A stretch of 37,612 bases of DNA from Clostridium guangxiense (GTDB lineage: Bacteria > Bacillota > Clostridia > Clostridiales > Clostridiaceae): contig NZ_JAJNKE010000039.1 in NCBI RefSeq assembly GCF_021043395.1, positions 1-37,612 on the forward strand, read 5' to 3'. The notes below the pieces were generated by a model. It had not been told where the DNA came from. It searched no databases and was given only the letters and a program-made list of their open reading frames with translations. Below, piece by piece: positions 25,430 to 32,114 of the stretch. The position numbers and the translations under genes are program-made. Positions within the stretch are counted from its first letter, which is position 1, and every line of letters starts with the position of its first letter.

Positions 25430-25458
25430 ATAATAACAAATATTACATTAAAAGTCAA
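25430..25458 (-). promoter_or_regulatory. abrB promoter, proximal
   Basis: On the minus strand TTGACT (25458-25453), spacer 17, TATTAT (25435-25430). It ends about 47 bases before the start codon. Confidence 0.6.
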
Positions 25459-25509
25459 TATTAAAATTTAATATAGTTACATTTTTTTTATTAAATTCCA
25501 TCTAAAGTT

Positions 25510-25538
25510 AATATACTACCATATAATTCAAAAGTCAA
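25510..25538 (-). promoter_or_regulatory. abrB promoter, distal
   Basis: On the minus strand TTGACT (25538-25533), spacer 17, TATATT (25515-25510), 80 bases upstream of the proximal promoter and with the same -35 and spacer. The rest of the 425-base gap to the next gene is very AT-rich with no gene. Confidence 0.5.
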
Positions 25539-25778
25539 TGGTTTTTTTGATTAAATTCAAGTATTTACCATGTCCACAAAACTAGAAATATCAATGTAAA
25601 GGTAAAAGTTTAACTAGATTAAGTTGAAATTATAATATAATTTCCAGGAAATTATTGTAATATAAATTGGAAAATATAAAATAGTAATAATATGGATTTA
25701 CACAATTAAAATGTCGAACATATAAAATTTGTTTATAAAATCTTGTCAAGCATGATTAAAATATAACTTTATAAGATA

Positions 25779-25787
25779 TGATATAAT
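25779..25787 (+). promoter_or_regulatory. Extended -10 promoter for the HD nucleotidyltransferase gene
   Basis: TGATATAAT with perfect -10 at 25782-25787; the -35 is not clear. Transcription would start about 15 bases before the ATG. Confidence 0.45.
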
Positions 25788-25808
25788 TATTCTGAGGTGG
25801 TAGATTTG

Positions 25809-27017
25809 ATGAAAGTTATAAAAGATATAAAAGCTATTGCAGAAGTTTTACACTTAGATGTATATATGGTCGGAGGATATATAAGGGATAAACTTATAGG
25901 AGTAAAATATGAACCTAAAAATTTAGATATAATAATAAAAAATAATATAGAAGAATTCATAGAAAAACTTAAAGCTAAAGGTTATGTAATCCTTTCATTT
26001 GACAATAATCTTAAAGAATATAAAATGACTTATGAAGGTAAAATATTGAATATAAAAAAAGCGAAAGGAAATACGATAGAGGATGATTTAGCTAGTAGGG
26101 ATTTTACTATGGACTCAATATGCATTAATCTTAAAAATAACCAAATTATTGATCCATTTAAAGGAAGACTCCATATTAAAAGAAGAATAATACAAGAAGT
26201 CAATAATGAAAGCATAAAAAATGATCCAATAAGGATACTTAGGGCAATACGATTTTATATAAAATATGGAATGCATTTTAGCGCATATACTGAAGTTAAT
26301 ATAAGAAATCAGGCAAATAATATACTTAATTGTTCTCCAAACCTAATTGAAAGTGAGGTAATGAGTACAATACACAATGATGAAGGTGGAGTTTTTTTTG
26401 AGCTTGCAGATCAATTTTACGTGCTTAAAGAATTAATTCCATATGTAGATGAGCTTAAAAAGATTGGTAAATGTAGATATCATGCAGTAGATGCTTTTAC
26501 GCATATGAATACTGCATATCATGTTTTTAAGGATATACAAAAAGGATATCTTAAAATCGAAGGTGTTAATTTAGATAGTTTAAAGAGGAATAGTGGAGAC
26601 TACGATGCTTTAGATTATTTAGCTTTTGGCATATTTGTTCATGATATAGGAAAATACGAAAGTTATAAAAAAGATGGTGACAAGATAAGTTTTAAGGGAC
26701 ATGATATAGCTGGATTTAATATAATCACAAAAGTTTGCGATAATTTAGGATTTTCAACCGTTGGCAAAGAACTTGTATGTTGCATAGTTAAAAATCACAT
26801 GTATCCATTAAGCATATTTAAGAAAAATACTAAGGATTATAAAAATGAGTTTTACAATTTTTTTGATGAATTTAAAGAAAAGTCACCGTATTTAATTATA
26901 GCATCATTTTGTGATGTATATGCTACAAAAATGTATCTTGATGTTGAAAATGAAAAAAATGAGTATAGAGATTTTATAAAATCTATGTTTATTGAATATG
27001 AAAATTATATTAAATAG
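25809..27017 (+). CDS. tRNA nucleotidyltransferase/poly(A) polymerase-like protein with HD domain
   Basis: A protein of 402 residues. Residues 15-115 resemble the class II nucleotidyltransferase head (VGGYIRDKLIG, RDFTMDSICI), then IDPFKG and DPIRILRAIRF of the neck. The C-terminal part (about 240-360) is an HD phosphohydrolase-like domain (VHDIGK, FKGHDIAG). One of the two catalytic Asp residues of the DxD motif appears as Asn: NLD at 38-40 instead of DxD. It may be a true CCA-adding enzyme variant, a poly(A)-type enzyme or a non-catalytic homologue. The ATG at 25809 is 8 bases after GAGGTGG; an upstream in-frame GTG lies inside that site. Confidence 0.75.
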   Translation: MKVIKDIKAIAEVLHLDVYMVGGYIRDKLIGVKYEPKNLDIIIKNNIEEFIEKLKAKGYVILSFDNNLKEYKMTYEGKILNIKKAKGNTIEDDLASRDFTMDSICINLKNNQIIDPFKGRLHIKRRIIQEVNNESIKNDPIRILRAIRFYIKYGMHFSAYTEVNIRNQANNILNCSPNLIESEVMSTIHNDEGGVFFELADQFYVLKELIPYVDELKKIGKCRYHAVDAFTHMNTAYHVFKDIQKGYLKIEGVNLDSLKRNSGDYDALDYLAFGIFVHDIGKYESYKKDGDKISFKGHDIAGFNIITKVCDNLGFSTVGKELVCCIVKNHMYPLSIFKKNTKDYKNEFYNFFDEFKEKSPYLIIASFCDVYATKMYLDVENEKNEYRDFIKSMFIEYENYIK

Positions 27018-27200
27018 CACCAAAGAATGTTTTGTTTTAAAGAATTATAAAAATCGACATTTATTTAGAACAAAGAAATAAAAAATGTAATAGTTGATAA
27101 CTTAAATGTGAATAATGTTGATTATGTGTATAAAAACTATGGATAGGTTTAAATCATATATGAAAATGTTTAGTTTTCCCCAATAGTTATTAACAATTTC

Positions 27201-27230
27201 TGTGGACAAAATCGTGACTTTTGTGGATAA
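27201..27230 (+). promoter_or_regulatory. DnaA-box-like pair
   Basis: TGTGGATAA at 27222-27230 is a perfect DnaA box (complement of TTATCCACA). TGTGGACAA at 27201-27209 differs by one base, in the same direction, 21 bases apart. A weaker TATGGATAG is near 27139. They lie in a 395-base gene-free gap (27018-27412) that otherwise shows only an AT-rich sequence and the hairpin at 27333-27377. Confidence 0.45.
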
Positions 27231-27332
27231 CTTTAAATATGACCAAATACTCAAATGGTTCTAAGAATTGTATATAACAAATGGAATTGAGATAATGGAT
27301 TTACCAATACATAATATAGAAATTATTATATT

Positions 27333-27377
27333 TCTGATCCTGTTGTTAATATTAGAGTTTTTAGCAACAGAATCAGA
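27333..27377 (-). terminator. Hairpin after the Cys-rich gene
   Basis: A 13-bp stem with one mismatch (27333-27345 with 27365-27377; TCTGAT/ATCAGA and CTGTTG/CAACAG). It follows the minus-strand gene at 27413 but lacks a good T-run on that strand, so its role as terminator is uncertain. Confidence 0.45.
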
Positions 27378-27412
27378 TTTATTAATTGTGTATTGTAAAC
27401 TGTGCACCAATT

Positions 27413-28069
27413 CTAAAGATTATCATAAGCTTCAGCAGCAAAATTGAAGTCTTCTTCATTTGTTATTTCACTATACGAATCTTCCCTTATTCCAGGATAA
27501 TAATATAGTATAAATCTTTCAGAATTTGATATGCTTTCTATTAATATATATCTTTTGTCATTTAATGCATCTTGAACTACAGCAAGTACATTATATCTAT
27601 CTTCCATACCAGTGTCGTTATTTACTAGATTTAAAATTCTATTTTTGTATGTTACTACATTTGTTCTTGAATGATCACAATAAGCTACTATTCCTCTATC
27701 ACTGCATCTATTGCAGCTGTCAAATTTACATTCCGCAGTACATTTTAAGCATTGACAATTACAGCAGTCTTCAAGTTGATTTAGTTCATTTCTGTGATCA
27801 GCTTTATATCCTTCAAGTAAAGTTATATATTTATCATCTTTAAATAGATTTTTAAAGAAACCCTTATTTTTATTTTTGTTTTCAGACTCTGCTGAATTTA
27901 GAAGCTCTATATACTTATCAAGGATAGGCTGTTTTGATGTATATTTTCTATTTTTAAAGTCTTTTTCATCAATTATGCCGGAAATATCATCTATAGCAAA
28001 AGCAATGTTTGAATAGATTTTTCCGTAAAATTCTTTTTCTTTTGATATAAATTCTTCTGTTTTACTCAT
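27413..28069 (-). CDS. Cys-rich protein of unknown function in the pspA cluster
   Basis: I do not recognise this 218-residue protein. Residues 1-95 are charged and probably helical. Residues 102-131 contain nine Cys (102, 103, 105, 107, 110, 114, 119, 122 and 131), suggesting one or two zinc sites. The C-terminal 85 residues look like a compact alpha/beta domain (YNVLAVVQDAL, RYILIESISN, FILYYYPGI). There is no signal peptide or TM segment. A GGGGG ribosome binding site is 8 bases before the ATG. It lies downstream of pspA across a 19-bp hairpin. In B. subtilis pspA (ydjF) is also followed by a zinc-ribbon protein gene (ydjG), an analogy only. Confidence 0.75.
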   Translation of the reverse strand: MSKTEEFISKEKEFYGKIYSNIAFAIDDISGIIDEKDFKNRKYTSKQPILDKYIELLNSAESENKNKNKGFFKNLFKDDKYITLLEGYKADHRNELNQLEDCCNCQCLKCTAECKFDSCNRCSDRGIVAYCDHSRTNVVTYKNRILNLVNNDTGMEDRYNVLAVVQDALNDKRYILIESISNSERFILYYYPGIREDSYSEITNEEDFNFAAEAYDNL

Positions 28070-28097
28070 AGAAGACCCCCACTATTTTAATTTAAGG

Positions 28098-28143
28098 TTA
28101 TGTTTTAAATAAGTGTTGATATTTACACTTATTTAAAACATAA
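28098..28143. terminator. Perfect 19-bp hairpin between pspA and the Cys-rich gene
   Basis: Arms 28098-28116 and 28125-28143 are perfectly complementary with an 8-base loop. It is AT-rich and has no strong T-run on the minus strand, so it may reduce rather than stop read-through, or protect the upstream mRNA end. Confidence 0.6.
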
Positions 28144-28148
28144 TCTTT

Positions 28149-28805
28149 TTATTTGTTGGTATTTTTGTATTTTGCAAGTTCATCATCAAGATTTACAGAT
28201 TCTAATTCCTCAAATTCTTTATCTAAAGATGTATCTTGTTGTAAGTCTCCGAGTCCTTCAGCAAGAGCTTCTTTCTTTTCAATCTTTCTTTCTATGTCGT
28301 CAAGATTTATTTTGTTTGAACCTGCATCTACATTTGAAAGAACTTCATTTACTTGTTTAGTGGCTTCTGCATTATTATATCTTGCGGCAGCCTCATCTCT
28401 ATAAGCTCTAGTCTTTTCAATTTCTTCTTCCAAATCTCTTAATTTTTCTTTTATCATTGTAGCTTTTTTAGATGCATCTTCATAGCTTTTTGAAAGAGAT
28501 TCATACTGTTTATCAGCATCTAATTTTTTTTGAAGTGCTTTTTTTGCAAGCTCATCATTGCCTTTTTGTACTGCAAGTTTTACTTTAGCATCAAAATCTG
28601 ATGATTCTAATTTTGCTCTTTCCATTTTCTTTTCAATCTCGTGAACATTTCCAAGAATTTGTGCAGAAGAAACTTTTGCTTTATTGAGACTTTCCTCCAT
28701 ATCTCTTATCTTTTGATCAAGTAATTCTATTGGATTCTCCATTTCGTCTAAACTATTGTTGACCTTTGCCCTCATCATGTTTGATAATCTTTTAAAAACT
28801 CCCAT
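28149..28805 (-). CDS. pspA: PspA/IM30 family membrane-stress protein
   Basis: A 218-residue ESCRT-III-like protein. The N-terminus MGVFKRLSNMMRAKVN is the amphipathic helix that binds membranes, followed by ENPIELLDQKIRDMEESL. The rest is an almost continuous coiled coil (about 25-160) with a charged acidic tail. PspA/Vipp1 proteins form rods and rings that stabilise damaged membranes. AGGAGG precedes the ATG on the minus strand. It is the middle gene of three on the minus strand. Confidence 0.92.
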   Translation of the reverse strand: MGVFKRLSNMMRAKVNNSLDEMENPIELLDQKIRDMEESLNKAKVSSAQILGNVHEIEKKMERAKLESSDFDAKVKLAVQKGNDELAKKALQKKLDADKQYESLSKSYEDASKKATMIKEKLRDLEEEIEKTRAYRDEAAARYNNAEATKQVNEVLSNVDAGSNKINLDDIERKIEKKEALAEGLGDLQQDTSLDKEFEELESVNLDDELAKYKNTNK

Positions 28806-28913
28806 AATTGTATCCTCCTAATTAATTTATTTTCGATTACATTATTGTGAAATTAAATTTACTTTAAATATGTAACTTCAATTCTAGAAGCAACATATTA
28901 TTTACTATATCCA

Positions 28914-29381
28914 TTATCTTCTACGTCTCTTTAAATAGTTATATATAAAAATTACAACTATTATTAATAATATAAACTTTAATACATGAGATATTAAGCT
29001 GCCTCCATAGTAATAACTTCTACCCATATAGCTGCTGTGGCCAAAGGGTATTGGGATAGGTATTGGAATATAACTTCTTTTTGTCGATTGCCAACTGCTG
29101 CCTGAACTGTAGTTTTTGGTACCTGAACCACTATTATATGATTTTGAACTAGAGCTTTTTGAAGAATTACTAAAGCTTCCTGATTTAAATCCTCCACTTG
29201 AGCTCGAGTGACTGCTGCTAAAACTTCCAGAGTGAAAGCCTCCTCTTGGAGTTGCATATACTGTTCCATATTTTTCAGTTGATTTAAAGTAAATGGAATT
29301 TGGATTTACTACATTTACTAAAATAAAAACAAAGAATATTAAAAAGGATAATATAATTTTCTTGTGTTTAATTTTAAACAC
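28914..29381 (-). CDS. Ser/Gly-rich membrane protein upstream of pspA
   Basis: I do not recognise a family. The 155 residues hold an N-terminal hydrophobic segment (about 10-26), a low-complexity Ser/Gly/Lys region (about 47-100) with PRGGFHSGSFSSSHSS-type repeats, a short IPIPIPIPFGH motif, and a C-terminal TM helix (about 132-150) ending in KRRRR. The likely topology is two TM segments with an external Ser-rich loop. The start is uncertain: the GTG at 29381 abuts its own AGGGG sequence, whereas an ATT three codons later has ideal spacing. Proximity to pspA suggests an envelope-stress role, by inference only. Confidence 0.65.
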   Translation of the reverse strand: MFKIKHKKIILSFLIFFVFILVNVVNPNSIYFKSTEKYGTVYATPRGGFHSGSFSSSHSSSSGGFKSGSFSNSSKSSSSKSYNSGSGTKNYSSGSSWQSTKRSYIPIPIPIPFGHSSYMGRSYYYGGSLISHVLKFILLIIVVIFIYNYLKRRRR

Positions 29382-29424
29382 CCCCTAAATCTAATATATA
29401 ATTATTATATATTAAATTACATAC

Positions 29425-29452
29425 ATTATTAAATTATTATCTGTAATTTCAA
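29425..29452 (-). promoter_or_regulatory. Promoter candidate for the pspA cluster
   Basis: On the minus strand TTGAAA (29452-29447), spacer 16, AATAAT (29430-29425). The region is very AT-rich, so chance matches are possible. Confidence 0.35.
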
Positions 29453-29544
29453 AGTATGTATTTATTATATGATATTTAATACTATATTACAATATAAATA
29501 TAAACTCATTTAGCAATAAGGGAAACTGCTTGTCCTAAAAACTA

Positions 29545-29553
29545 TGATATAAT
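29545..29553 (+). promoter_or_regulatory. Extended -10 promoter for the DUF1836 gene
   Basis: TGATATAAT with a perfect TATAAT at 29548-29553. No good -35. The leader would be about 110 bases. Confidence 0.45.
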
Positions 29554-29672
29554 CTTAATATAGCTCATTTTTTCTTTGACTTTCTATAATTATGGGTAAA
29601 AATAACTTGTAATAAGGTTATGTATAACTTATAATGTAATTATGAGAATTGTAATAAAGGAGGCGAAATAGG

Positions 29673-30260
29673 ATGGCCAATAAATCTTATATGGATACTA
29701 TGAAGAAATTAGCTGAACAAATATCAAAAAATAGTACTATAAGCTATGATGAACTACCTAAACTTGATTTATTTTTATCTCAAGTCATTGATTTTTTAAA
29801 TGATAAGTTTGAAAATGAAAAATACACCAAAAATATAGTGCAAAATTATATAAAGGGCTGTGTTATATCTAAGCCTCAGGATGGAAAGAAGAAAGGTTAC
29901 ACTAAAGACCATATTGCACAATTATTGCTTTTAAGCTATATGAGACCAGTCCTTACAACTGATGAAATTAAGAAGGTTTTTAGCCTTGCGTTTAACGATA
30001 TAAATGATAGAAGTGACGATATAATATCATGGGAACAAGCCTATGAAGTATTTTCTGATGTTCAAAACAGTTATTTTGAGACTATGCTTAAGGATCAGCA
30101 TTTAAATAATACTAAGCTAATGGAAATTATAAAAAAATTTAATCTTGACTCAAAGGATGAAGAAAGAATCCTAGTATTTTTAATTGTAATGAATCTTGTG
30201 GCACAAGCTAGTGTTATAAAAAATATAGCTGAAAAAATTATTGATGAATATGGTGAGTAA
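29673..30260 (+). CDS. DUF1836 domain protein
   Basis: A 195-residue cytoplasmic protein. Residues about 30-135 match the DUF1836 pattern, with a helix-turn-helix-like start (FLNDKFENEKYTKNIVQNYIKGCVI) resembling MerR-type DNA-binding proteins and the characteristic GYTKDHIAQLLLLSYMRPVLTTDEI. The C-terminal 60 residues are helical. It may be a transcription regulator, but no target is known. AAAGGAGGCG precedes the ATG. It is divergent from the Ser/Gly-rich protein of the pspA cluster. Confidence 0.8.
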   Translation: MANKSYMDTMKKLAEQISKNSTISYDELPKLDLFLSQVIDFLNDKFENEKYTKNIVQNYIKGCVISKPQDGKKKGYTKDHIAQLLLLSYMRPVLTTDEIKKVFSLAFNDINDRSDDIISWEQAYEVFSDVQNSYFETMLKDQHLNNTKLMEIIKKFNLDSKDEERILVFLIVMNLVAQASVIKNIAEKIIDEYGE

Positions 30261-30373
30261 TATTTTAGGCTTTATTTAGAAGAATATTGATATTAATGAT
30301 ATAAATTTTTATCAACAGTTTTTAGAACATAGCCTAATTTAAGCATATTTCCCTATTGAAGGGAAGTGTTAAT

Positions 30374-30586
30374 ATGGATAATCTTGTTGGATTAATAGGC
30401 AATGTTGGATTTCCAATAGCTGTATCAATATATCTTCTTGTTAGAATTGAAAGCAAGCTTGAAAATTTAACTAATAGTATAAATAATCTTTCAGGGGTAA
30501 TAAACACTATTGGCGCAAAGCAGTATAATGGTATATTTATAAGGAGGCACATGAAAACATGTGTCTTTTTTATTGAATACTATTGA
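30374..30586 (+). CDS. YvrJ-family small membrane protein
   Basis: Residues 1-45 match the YvrJ family: NVGFPIAVSIYLLVRIE forms one TM helix, followed by KLENLTNSINNLSGVI. Family members are usually about 45-50 residues. Here the frame runs on to 70 residues, and the last 14 codons are read through the terminator hairpin at 30546-30571. GAAGGGAAGTG lies 7 bases before the ATG at 30374; a longer frame from a TTG at 30356 would include it. YvrJ has no established function. Confidence 0.7.
   Translation: MDNLVGLIGNVGFPIAVSIYLLVRIESKLENLTNSINNLSGVINTIGAKQYNGIFIRRHMKTCVFFIEYY
30546..30573 (+). terminator. Terminator overlapping the end of the YvrJ-like frame
   Basis: An 8-bp stem with one G-T wobble (30546-30553 with 30558-30565), loop AAAA, then six T. 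It ends transcription just before the argF promoter. Confidence 0.8.
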
Positions 30587-30611
30587 ATTTTTATGCATAT
30601 AGTGTTATAAT
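30583..30611 (+). promoter_or_regulatory. argF promoter
   Basis: TTGAAT at 30583-30588, spacer 17, TATAAT at 30606-30611, with TG one base before the -10. The -10 lies inside the left arm of the palindrome at 30604-30637. Confidence 0.7.
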
Positions 30612-30637
30612 TATTCATATAGATGAATAATTATAAC
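30604..30637. promoter_or_regulatory. Palindromic operator (Arg-box-like) at argF
   Basis: Perfect 15-bp arms (30604-30618 and 30623-30637) around a 4-base centre. Each arm reads TGAATAATTATAAC outward, matching 11 of 14 positions of the AhrC/ArgR Arg-box pattern TGAATWWWWATTCA. It covers the -10 and the likely start of transcription, as a repressor site should. Confidence 0.55.
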
Positions 30638-30667
30638 ATAGTAGTAAAATAAATAGGGGGTTTTTCT

Positions 30668-31669
30668 ATGGTTAGTCTGAAAAATAAAAGTTTTTTAACA
30701 CTTTTAGATTATAGTCCGGAAGAAATAGATTATCTTTTAAAGCTTGCTAAAAAACTAAAGGAAGATAAGTATAATGGTTGTGAAAAACAATATTTAAAAG
30801 GCAAAAGCGTAGCACTTATATTTGAGAAAGATTCTACTAGAACAAGATGCTCATTTGAAATTTCTGCTTATGATCAGGGAGCACATCCTGTTTATATAGG
30901 TTCAGTAGGAAGTCCTATAGGAAAAAAAGAATCTATAAAAGATAGTGCAAGAGTTCTCGGAAGAATGTTCGATGGGATAGAGTATAGAGGATTTGAGCAA
31001 GAAAATGTTGAAATTCTAGCAAAGTATTCTGGAGTACCTGTGTGGAACGGATTAACGGATACTGATCATCCAACTCAAACTCTTGCAAATTTTCTTACAA
31101 TAAAGGAGAACGTTAATAAACCATTAAATGAAGTGAAATTAGTATATTGCGGTGACGGAAGAAACAATGTTGCAAATGCACTTATGATTGGTGCTGCAAA
31201 AATGGGTATGAACTTTGTAATTACAGCGCCCAAAAAGCTTTATCCGGCCAAAGACCTTGTTGAAAAGTGTATGGATATTGCGAAAGAAACAGGTGCAAAC
31301 ATAACAATAACTGATAATGTAGATGAAGCTGTATTAAATGCAGATGTTTTATATAATGATATATGGGTATCCATGGGGGAAGATGATGACATATGGAAAG
31401 AGAGACTCAGTATTTTAAAACCTTACCAAATAAATATGGAACTCATAAAGAAGACTAAGAATCCAAATGTGAAGTTTACACATTGTTTGCCATCATTCCA
31501 TGATTTAAATACCAAAGATGCACAAGAGGTTTATGATAAATTTGAAATTGAACCTTTTGAAGTTACAGATGAAGTATTTGAAAGTGAATATTCAATGGTA
31601 TTTGACGAAGCAGAAAATAGACTTCACACTATAAAAGCAGTTATGGTAGCGACACTAGGAGACTTATAG
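30668..31669 (+). CDS. argF: Ornithine carbamoyltransferase
   Basis: A 333-residue enzyme that joins ornithine and carbamoyl phosphate to form citrulline. Signatures: STRTR at 56-60 for carbamoyl phosphate, HPTQ at 134-137, [10 protein letters not shown] and HCLP at 272-275. Length and SFHD after HCLP also fit catabolic ArcB proteins, but no arcA or arcC is nearby, and the Arg-box-like operator suggests arginine-repressed biosynthesis, so I prefer argF. The AGGGGG ribosome binding site lies upstream of the ATG. Confidence 0.93.
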   Translation: MVSLKNKSFLTLLDYSPEEIDYLLKLAKKLKEDKYNGCEKQYLKGKSVALIFEKDSTRTRCSFEISAYDQGAHPVYIGSVGSPIGKKESIKDSARVLGRMFDGIEYRGFEQENVEILAKYSGVPVWNGLTDTDHPTQTLANFLTIKENVNKPLNEVKLVYCGDGRNNVANALMIGAAKMGMNFVITAPKKLYPAKDLVEKCMDIAKETGANITITDNVDEAVLNADVLYNDIWVSMGEDDDIWKERLSILKPYQINMELIKKTKNPNVKFTHCLPSFHDLNTKDAQEVYDKFEIEPFEVTDEVFESEYSMVFDEAENRLHTIKAVMVATLGDL

Positions 31670-31704
31670 TTTTACAAAGTATTCAAATTGTGAACTGAAA
31701 AACA

Positions 31705-31778
31705 GTGACAAAGGACAAGTGACAAGTTAAGGTTAGTTTTTCTCCGCTTCACTATGAAAAACTTTCAAACTTAATTTT
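31705..31778. repeat. Degenerate dispersed repeat module next to copy B
   Basis: It has the direct repeats GTGACAA-AGGACAA-GTGACAA at its left end, then TTTTTCTCCGCTTC and AAACTTAAT, the same ordered blocks as the minus strand of 24990-25075. Confidence 0.5.
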
Positions 31779-31798
31779 TTCCTTGAACTACCGTGGGA

Positions 31799-31900
31799 GC
31801 GAAGTAACAATGCTGAAGGAACGATTTAAAAAAGTCCTAATAAATCTTGGTTGAAAAATTGTAAAATGCTTAGATATTTCAATTGTCTGAGCATTTTTTT
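31799..31900. mobile_element. MITE-like element, copy B (inverted, half)
   Basis: It starts with the same 13-bp end GCGAAGTAACAAT (31799-31811) and continues as the reverse complement of copy A through TGCTGAAGG, TCCTAATAAATCTTGGTT and CTTAGATATTTCAA. The other half and end are missing. About 25 bases outside the 13-bp end (ACTACCGTG and neighbours) also match the flank of copy A, so the copied unit may be larger than the inverted-repeat limits. Confidence 0.7.
31863..31900 (+). terminator. Terminator formed by the end of copy B
   Basis: A 12-bp stem with one G-T wobble (31863-31874 with 31886-31897) and T-run. It lies about 195 bases after the argF stop and is probably the argF terminator, supplied by the repeat. 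Confidence 0.65.
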
Positions 31901-31923
31901 CATCTTTTAATTAAAGGAAATAA

Positions 31924-32052
31924 ACAGATGCAATCAATGGACATCTTGAGTTTTTCAATACTAATCCAGAATTTTGCACCTTTATATTAGGAGTTACAGC
32001 TTCTATGGAAGAACAAAATGCTCAAGATCCAAAAGTATATGAAGAATTTTAA
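31924..32052 (+). pseudogene. Fragment of a PTS mannose-family IID component
   Basis: Forty-two open codons followed by a stop give HLEFFNTNPEFCTFILGVTASMEEQNAQ-type sequence, which closely matches the HxEFFNTxP...GVxxAMEE region of mannose/fructose/sorbose PTS IID proteins. A stop lies directly upstream in frame and the rest of the gene is missing, so this is a remnant. It lies beside MITE-like copy B. Confidence 0.65.
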
Positions 32053-32114
32053 ATAAAAATACATTATGAATAAAAACTGTATAATAATAAAAGCCTATAA
32101 TTGGAGGTGTTTGT

